Shown here: positions 60,154 through 64,000 of the stretch, piece by piece
Numbering within the stretch: the stretch's first letter is position 1
Layout of the letters: each line of letters starts with the position of its first letter
Source of the DNA: Microbacterium sp. 18062
Lineage (GTDB): Bacteria; Actinomycetota; Actinomycetes; Actinomycetales; Microbacteriaceae
Reading direction: 5' to 3'
Length of the DNA stretch: 64,000 nucleotides
Assembly: GCF_902706225.1 (NCBI RefSeq)
Contig: NZ_CACSKB010000001.1
Coordinates: 62,001-126,000, forward strand
The notes under the pieces: generated by a model
Told to the model about the DNA's origin: nothing
The model's database searches: none
The model's input: only the letters and a program-made list of their open reading frames with translations
Program-made: the position numbers and the translations under genes

Positions 60154-60753
60154 ATGACCGGTCGATTCGTGTACTGGATGAACGTCTCCCTCGACCTCAG
60201 GATCGAACGCGACCTCGATGAGGAGGGCGGCGGCGACTGGATGCGGATCGGGGAGTCCCTGCACCGTGAGTTCAACGCACGGGCACGTGCGATGACGTGC
60301 TTCGTGGAGGGTCGCGTGGTCTACGAGACCATGGAGGCGTTCTGGCCGAGCGCGCAGGACGACGAGTCCCTGCCCGGCTTTCTGCGCGAGTACGGCGAGA
60401 TCTGGACCACGATGCCCAAGGTGCTCGTCTCTCGCACCCGCGACAGCGCCGAGCACAACACCCGGATCATCGGCGGCGACGACGCGATCGAGCAGCTCGC
60501 CGCTCTGCGCGCGGAGGGTGACGGTGACATCGGCGTCGGCGGCGCTACCCTCGCCACTCTCCTGCTCCGGGCGAAACTGCTCGACGAGCTGCTGCTCTTC
60601 ACCCATCCCGTCGTCCTCGGGCGCGGGCGGCCGCTGTTCGACGCGCACGACGAGCTGATCGAGCTCGACCTCCTCGAGCAGGCCTCGTTCGAGGACGGCG
60701 TGACGTTGCATCGCTACGCGATCCGCGGCACCGGCACGGACGAGGCGCGCTGA
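60154..60753 (+). CDS. Dihydrofolate reductase family (RibD C-terminal-like) protein
   Basis: 199 residues. VYWMNVSLDLRIERD start, the VEGRVVYETMEAFWP loop, MPKVLVSRTRDSAEHNTRII, the nucleotide-binding GDIGVGGATLATLLL and LLLFTHPVVLGRGRPLFD are typical. These NADPH-dependent reductases are close to RibD and to bacterial DHFR-like proteins, but the substrate is unknown. ATG 60154 follows the remnant gene by 4 bp, so it shares its HxlR-controlled promoter. Compared with the family, MNVSLD is followed by an unusual Glu/Asp-rich loop (DLDEEGGGDW). Confidence 0.83.
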   Translation: MTGRFVYWMNVSLDLRIERDLDEEGGGDWMRIGESLHREFNARARAMTCFVEGRVVYETMEAFWPSAQDDESLPGFLREYGEIWTTMPKVLVSRTRDSAEHNTRIIGGDDAIEQLAALRAEGDGDIGVGGATLATLLLRAKLLDELLLFTHPVVLGRGRPLFDAHDELIELDLLEQASFEDGVTLHRYAIRGTGTDEAR

Positions 60754-60760
60754 CAACGGT

Positions 60761-61264
60761 CTAGGAGACCCCGGGCGGACGATCGCCACGACGTGAGGAC
60801 TGTTCGCGAGCGTGCTGGAGGTGGATTCCGATGTGCCCGATGCCGAGGATCACGACCGCGGCGATCAGCCAGATGGCGCGCCCGTAGATGCCGAGCAGCA
60901 GGAACGCCGCGACGGGCAGGGTGGCGAGCGGTACAGGTACGCCGAGCAGCCTGCGGGTGAAGTCCGCCATCGTCCGGGCGCTCGCGAAGTAGCGCACCCA
61001 GCCGGCCTCGTAGGCGACCAGACACGTGATCGCGGCGATCAGCCACCAGGACCACGGAGTCCAGGGAGTCAGGTTCGTGCCGGCCGACAGCAGCGCGGCG
61101 GTCGTCGCGGCGACCTGCCCGACGCGCTCCAGCACGCGGAGCCCCCGGTTCTCCGAGCTCGGGTCGTAGTCCTTTGTCCTCGCGGCCAGAGCCCAGATCA
61201 GGTTCGGCACGAACAGGGCGAGCAGGAACGCGAGCCCCATGAACGAGAACCCGAACCCGCTCAT
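60761..61264 (-). CDS. Four-helix membrane protein of unknown function
   Basis: 167 residues starting MSGFGFSFMGLAFLLALFVP. Four hydrophobic segments lie at about 7-28, 75-92, 112-130 and 132-150, with a polar stretch NLIWALAARTKDYDPSSENR after the first and HLQHAREQSSRRGDRPPGVS at the end. I do not recognise a family with confidence. It is convergent with the DHFR-family gene (7-bp gap). Confidence 0.65.
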   Translation of the reverse strand: MSGFGFSFMGLAFLLALFVPNLIWALAARTKDYDPSSENRGLRVLERVGQVAATTAALLSAGTNLTPWTPWSWWLIAAITCLVAYEAGWVRYFASARTMADFTRRLLGVPVPLATLPVAAFLLLGIYGRAIWLIAAVVILGIGHIGIHLQHAREQSSRRGDRPPGVS

Positions 61265-61420
61265 CTGCCTGCCCCGTCGCGCGAGGCCGCAAGCGGCCGC
61301 AAGCGCGACGTCTCGAAACGGCGGAACCCGCCGTCCGTCGCCGGCCAGGTCTCGGCGGCGGGCGCGGTCATCGCGGTACCTCTCGGCCCGTCGTCCCGGT
61401 GCTGCCCGATGCGCGGCGCC

Positions 61421-62101
61421 TCATCCACGCGGAGCGAACGACAGGTCGACGTACGGCAGGTCGTCCCGGGACACGACGACCGTCAGCACCCCGCCGGTCG
61501 GCAGGCTCGCGCCGAGTGCGTACACGAACGGACTCGTGTCGATCGCCAGGCCCGCCACGCTGCGACCGTCGACGACGATCTGCGCATCGCGGCGGATCGA
61601 GCGCGGAGACGTCAGCGCGGGGGAGTCCCACTCGTGCAGGCCCCGTCCGAGCTCCTCTCGGAACCTGTTCATCAGAATGTGGTTCGTGTGCTCGATCAAC
61701 ACGTTCTGCAGGGACGACAGGGGCGACTCTTCGCGATACCAGGTCGTGCGCACCGCTTCCCACAGCGTCGGGTAGCGCATCCGCTCGACGCCCCCGATCA
61801 GCCAGGCGGGGCGCGGCCACGGTGGAACTTCATCGAGCGAACGTCGTGTCGCCTCATCCAGGTCGGCGAGGTTCGCCGGGTCCGAGCGGTCAGCCGGATT
61901 GCGCCACAGCGTGTAGTTCACGCTGACGCTCATCATGCTGACGTCGTAGCCGGCACGAGTGACGGTCGTGCTTGGGCCATCGTCCTCCAGTGCCGGCTGG
62001 GGGACGAACCCCATCACGGGGACCGGCATCTGCTCGATCAGCTTCTCGCGCTCGATACGTGGATCAGGTGCATCCTCGGGAAGAAGTCCGGTGAACCGCA
62101 T
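61421..62101 (-). CDS. Hypothetical protein, no family recognised
   Basis: 226 residues with normal codon use and composition. It begins MRFTGLLPEDAPDPRIEREK and contains VSVNYTLWRNPADRSDPANL, MRYPTLWEAVRTTWYREESP, NVLIEHTNHILMNRFREELG and the conserved-looking GLAIDTSPFVYALGASLPTG. There is no signal peptide, membrane helix or known motif. The Trp/Arg/Glu-rich middle suggests a compact cytosolic protein. It lies 51 bp downstream of the LuxR-type regulator in the same orientation and may be transcribed with it. Confidence 0.6.
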   Translation of the reverse strand: MRFTGLLPEDAPDPRIEREKLIEQMPVPVMGFVPQPALEDDGPSTTVTRAGYDVSMMSVSVNYTLWRNPADRSDPANLADLDEATRRSLDEVPPWPRPAWLIGGVERMRYPTLWEAVRTTWYREESPLSSLQNVLIEHTNHILMNRFREELGRGLHEWDSPALTSPRSIRRDAQIVVDGRSVAGLAIDTSPFVYALGASLPTGGVLTVVVSRDDLPYVDLSFAPRG

Positions 62102-62152
62102 CTCCCGATTGTCCGCCGACCGTGATCGAGCGACAAGAGGCGCGACGGCTGC

Positions 62153-62980
62153 TCAGCGCGCCATCGTCAGCGCCGTCAGCTCGGCGCGGGTGCTCGCGCC
62201 CGTCTTCCGCAGCAGATTCGACACATGGAACTTGACGGTGTTGCTGCTGATCCCGAGCTCCTCCGCGATCGCCCGATTCCGCGCCCCCGAGGTGACGAGC
62301 CGGAGGACTTCGCGCTCGCGGCCGGTCAGTGGTGCGCCATCGGACACCGGCTCGATCGCAGCCCGCGGGTCGAGGGGGAGCCGCACCTCGAGCGACGAGC
62401 CCCATCCCGGTGTCGATTCGACGGCCAATGCTCCGTCGAGCGCGGAGACCGTCTCCGCGATCGGGCGCAGCGCGTCATCGTGGACCGTCAGGTCGCCGCT
62501 CCCGTCGTCGCGCACCCCGATCAGGAGGTTCAGTCCGTCGCAGTCCCACTGGATGCGCACGCGGTGGGTGTCGCCGCGGTCGACGAGCGTCAGCACCGCC
62601 GTGCGGACGATGGCCCGCGCCGCGTGCGCGACCTCTCCGGGCAGGGCTCGACCGGTGGCGGGCGGCTCGACGAACTGCAGGTCGAGATCGCCGAAGCGGT
62701 CGAGCGGACGAAGGTCGTCGCGCAGTCGGGCGAAGGCGTCTCCCACCGCTTCGAGCACGAAGCTGCGCTGATGGTCGGTCTCCGTCCGGATGCCGATCAG
62801 CGCGGTGGTCGCGGTATCGATCGCGACGGTGCGCGCCGTGCGATCGTCGAGCCGGGGCGATCGCAGGATCGCCAGGAGCGACTCCAGTGTCACCGCGTGC
62901 CGATCGGCCTGCTCGGCGACCGTCCGGTCGATCTCGACCAACATCCGTCGCGACCCCATCGAGGCTTCGTCGCCGCTCAT
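62153..62980 (-). CDS. ATPase-like / LuxR-type HTH fusion regulator
   Basis: 275 residues. An N-terminal helical part (about 1-100) with an IGIRTETDHQRSFVLEAVGD segment is followed by a HATPase_c-like region (about 100-205): EVAHAARAIVRTAVLTLVDR in the N-box position, LLIGVRDDGSGDLTVHDDAL as the G1 box, and ESTPGWGSSLEVRLPLDP as G2. A LuxR/NarL HTH completes it: LTGREREVLRLVTSGARNRA then IAEELGISSNTVKFHVSNLL. There is no phospho-His domain. ATG 62980 is 6 nt behind a minus-strand TAGGTT. Its target genes are unknown. Confidence 0.75.
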   Translation of the reverse strand: MSGDEASMGSRRMLVEIDRTVAEQADRHAVTLESLLAILRSPRLDDRTARTVAIDTATTALIGIRTETDHQRSFVLEAVGDAFARLRDDLRPLDRFGDLDLQFVEPPATGRALPGEVAHAARAIVRTAVLTLVDRGDTHRVRIQWDCDGLNLLIGVRDDGSGDLTVHDDALRPIAETVSALDGALAVESTPGWGSSLEVRLPLDPRAAIEPVSDGAPLTGREREVLRLVTSGARNRAIAEELGISSNTVKFHVSNLLRKTGASTRAELTALTMAR

Positions 62981-63001
62981 ATCCCCAACCTAGGCGAGTT
63001 C

Positions 63002-63027
63002 GGCCCCCGCCCATATGGGTGGGGGCC
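63002..63027. terminator. 26-bp GC-rich inverted repeat, likely terminator of the GlcG-like gene
   Basis: GGCCCCCGCCCAT (63002-63014) pairs with ATGGGTGGGGGCC (63015-63027) with a single G-T mismatch. It lies 22 bp past the stop of the GlcG-like gene and lacks a T-run, as is common for actinobacterial terminators. It is also upstream of the fusion regulator and could be an operator. Confidence 0.5.
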
Positions 63028-63048
63028 ACACACCCGTGTCGGAGTTCG

Positions 63049-63453
63049 TCACGCGAGCGCCGCGGCGCCCGCTTCGGCGACCGTCTGATCCTGCTCGCCT
63101 GAGCCGCCGCTCACCCCGACCGCCCCGACGACGACGCCGTCGACGGTCACCGGTACGCCGCCGGCGAAGATCGCGACCTTGCCGCCGTTGGTGGTGTGGA
63201 TGCCGAAGAACTGCTGCGTCGGCTGCGAGTTGTCGCCGAGGTCCTTGGTCTGGATGTCGAAGGCCCGCGAGGTCCACGCCTTGCTGATCGAGATGTCGAT
63301 GCTGCCGATCCACGCGCCGTCCTGACGGACGTGCGCGATCAGGTTCCCGCCGGCGTCGACGACGGCGATGTTCACGGGCTGGCCGATCTCGTCGGCGCGC
63401 TTCTCGGCGGCGGCGATGATCGTACGGGCGTCTGCGAGGGTCAAAGCGGACAT
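63049..63453 (-). CDS. GlcG/HbpS-like (DUF336) heme-binding-type protein
   Basis: 134 residues. LTLADARTIIAAAEKRADEI, NIAVVDAGGNLIAHVRQDGA, DISISKAWTSRAFDIQTKDL, VPVTVDGVVVGAVGVSGGSG and EQDQTVAEAGAAALA are the DUF336 pattern. Homologues include the heme/redox sensor HbpS and GlcG. There is no signal peptide, so it should be cytosolic. ATG 63453 has AGAAGGAGA 7 nt upstream. It follows fdhA by 61 bp; such pairs recur with aldehyde or dehydrogenase genes. Confidence 0.87.
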   Translation of the reverse strand: MSALTLADARTIIAAAEKRADEIGQPVNIAVVDAGGNLIAHVRQDGAWIGSIDISISKAWTSRAFDIQTKDLGDNSQPTQQFFGIHTTNGGKVAIFAGGVPVTVDGVVVGAVGVSGGSGEQDQTVAEAGAAALA

Positions 63454-63514
63454 GGCATGTCTCCTTCTGGGGTGGATGTGGTGCGGTTGCTGAGGCCGGG
63501 TGGGATGCGGCCGA

Positions 63515-64000
63515 TCAGGCCGCGAGGTAGCCGTTGGGGTCGAGCACGTACTTCGTCGCGGCGCCGGCGTCGAACTCCGCATAGCCGCGGGGAGCGTCCG
63601 TCAGCGGGATCGCGGTGGCGTTCACGGCCTTCGCGATGGGCGCCCGATCGTGCAGGATCGCCATCATCAGCTGGCGGTTGTAGCGCATCACGGGACACTG
63701 TCCGGTCGTGAACGACAGCGACTTCGCCCAGCCGGTGCCCAGGCTGATCGAGAGCGCCCCGACCTTCGCCGCGTCGTCCACCGCGCCCGGGTCTCCCGTG
63801 ACGTAGAGTCCGGGGATGCCGATGGCACCGCCCGCGGCCGTCACGCCCATGAGCGAGTTCAGAACCGTGGCGGGTGCCTCTTTCGCATCGGCACCGTGCC
63901 CTTCGCTGCGTGCCTCGAACCCGACGGCGTCGATCGCGGAATCCACCTCGGGGATCCCGAGGATCTGCTCGAGCTGATCGGGGATGGTGCCGGCCCCGAC
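63515..64000 (-). CDS. fdhA: Glutathione-independent formaldehyde dehydrogenase, C-terminal part (cut by window edge)
   Basis: The visible 161 residues run from VGAGTIPDQLEQILGIPEVD through SAIDAVGFEARSEGHGADAK, VLNSLMGVTAAGGAIGIPGL, YVTGDPGAVDD, TGQCPVMRYNRQLMMAILHD and the end GAATKYVLDPNGYLAA. These match the C-terminal half of FdhA, a zinc/NAD MDR enzyme that dismutates or oxidises formaldehyde. The zinc and cofactor sites lie beyond the edge. It is transcribed into the GlcG-like gene. Confidence 0.88.
   Translation of the reverse strand, partial: VGAGTIPDQLEQILGIPEVDSAIDAVGFEARSEGHGADAKEAPATVLNSLMGVTAAGGAIGIPGLYVTGDPGAVDDAAKVGALSISLGTGWAKSLSFTTGQCPVMRYNRQLMMAILHDRAPIAKAVNATAIPLTDAPRGYAEFDAGAATKYVLDPNGYLAA

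Overview
This is a GC-rich, gene-dense chromosomal segment that looks like Microbacterium or a close relative in the Microbacteriaceae (Actinobacteria). The pointers are the Tad cluster with a DUF4244 pilin, the block prfB-ftsE-ftsX-smpB with tmRNA (ssrA) about 7.5 kb further on, small DUF3039 and DUF4342 proteins, a DUF222/HNH ('13E12-like') relic, actinobacterial LigD/Ku, and many starts lying 6-9 nt behind a TANNNT -10 box, as expected for leaderless mRNAs. I see no prophage, CRISPR array, complete insertion sequence or plasmid function. Two tRNAs (initiator Met and Leu-TAG) and tmRNA are present. I ran no database searches; family calls rest on motifs and family knowledge.

Region by region. 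1-0.64 kb: idi (cut by the window edge) faces a MarR regulator across a TAGCTAGC-type operator. 0.7-4.1 kb: a surface operon with an alkaline phosphatase carrying a WxL-like C-terminal domain, a DUF916-like membrane-anchored protein and a small LAxTG sortase substrate; this resembles Firmicute WxL/csc loci and is my best candidate for an unusual system. 4.3-7.0 kb: TetR regulator and two bacterial PH-domain membrane proteins behind a perfect 11-bp inverted repeat. 7.3-10.5 kb: mesX-mesD (DUF1852 plus core-MetE), a folate-independent methionine synthase pair, with a divergent LysR gene. 10.6-16.1 kb: NDH-2, a zinc-dependent dehydrogenase, DUF4342, tRNA-fMet, a nitrilase-family amidase and an aminotransferase.

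16.2-24.8 kb: an HtrA-like protease followed by a cell-wall glycopolymer cluster (three CDP-glycerol transferase-like proteins, a GT2 enzyme, an EcsC-like protein and a nucleotidyltransferase). 25-28.5 kb: an ABC exporter whose ATPase carries about 400 residues of low-complexity N-terminal extension. 28.6-33.6 kb: DUF3039, pncB, murI-rph-rdgB and a CDF metal exporter. 33.6-39.9 kb: ligD/ku (NHEJ), DedA, otsB, a truncated response regulator and a serine hydrolase. 40-44.7 kb: a seven-gene Tad pilus operon. 44.7-45.05 kb: a patch of REP-like repeats. 45-51.3 kb: FAD-linked oxidase and MFS transporter, then prfB-ftsEX-smpB.

51.3-64 kb: an orphan receiver facing a MASE1-like histidine kinase; siderophore uptake lipoprotein, DtxR-type iron box and AraC regulator; a DUF222/HNH pseudogene with two lesions; SIMPL-domain protein; siderophore-interacting reductase; tmRNA; an HxlR regulator facing two DHFR-family genes, the first reduced to its ends by an internal deletion; two unassigned proteins; an ATPase-like/LuxR fusion regulator; and a GlcG/HbpS-like protein next to formaldehyde dehydrogenase fdhA, cut by the window edge. 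Functional threads are the cell envelope (WxL operon, glycopolymer cluster, Tad, FtsEX), iron (lipoprotein, AraC, siderophore reductase, iron box), NHEJ repair and ribosome rescue (smpB with ssrA).
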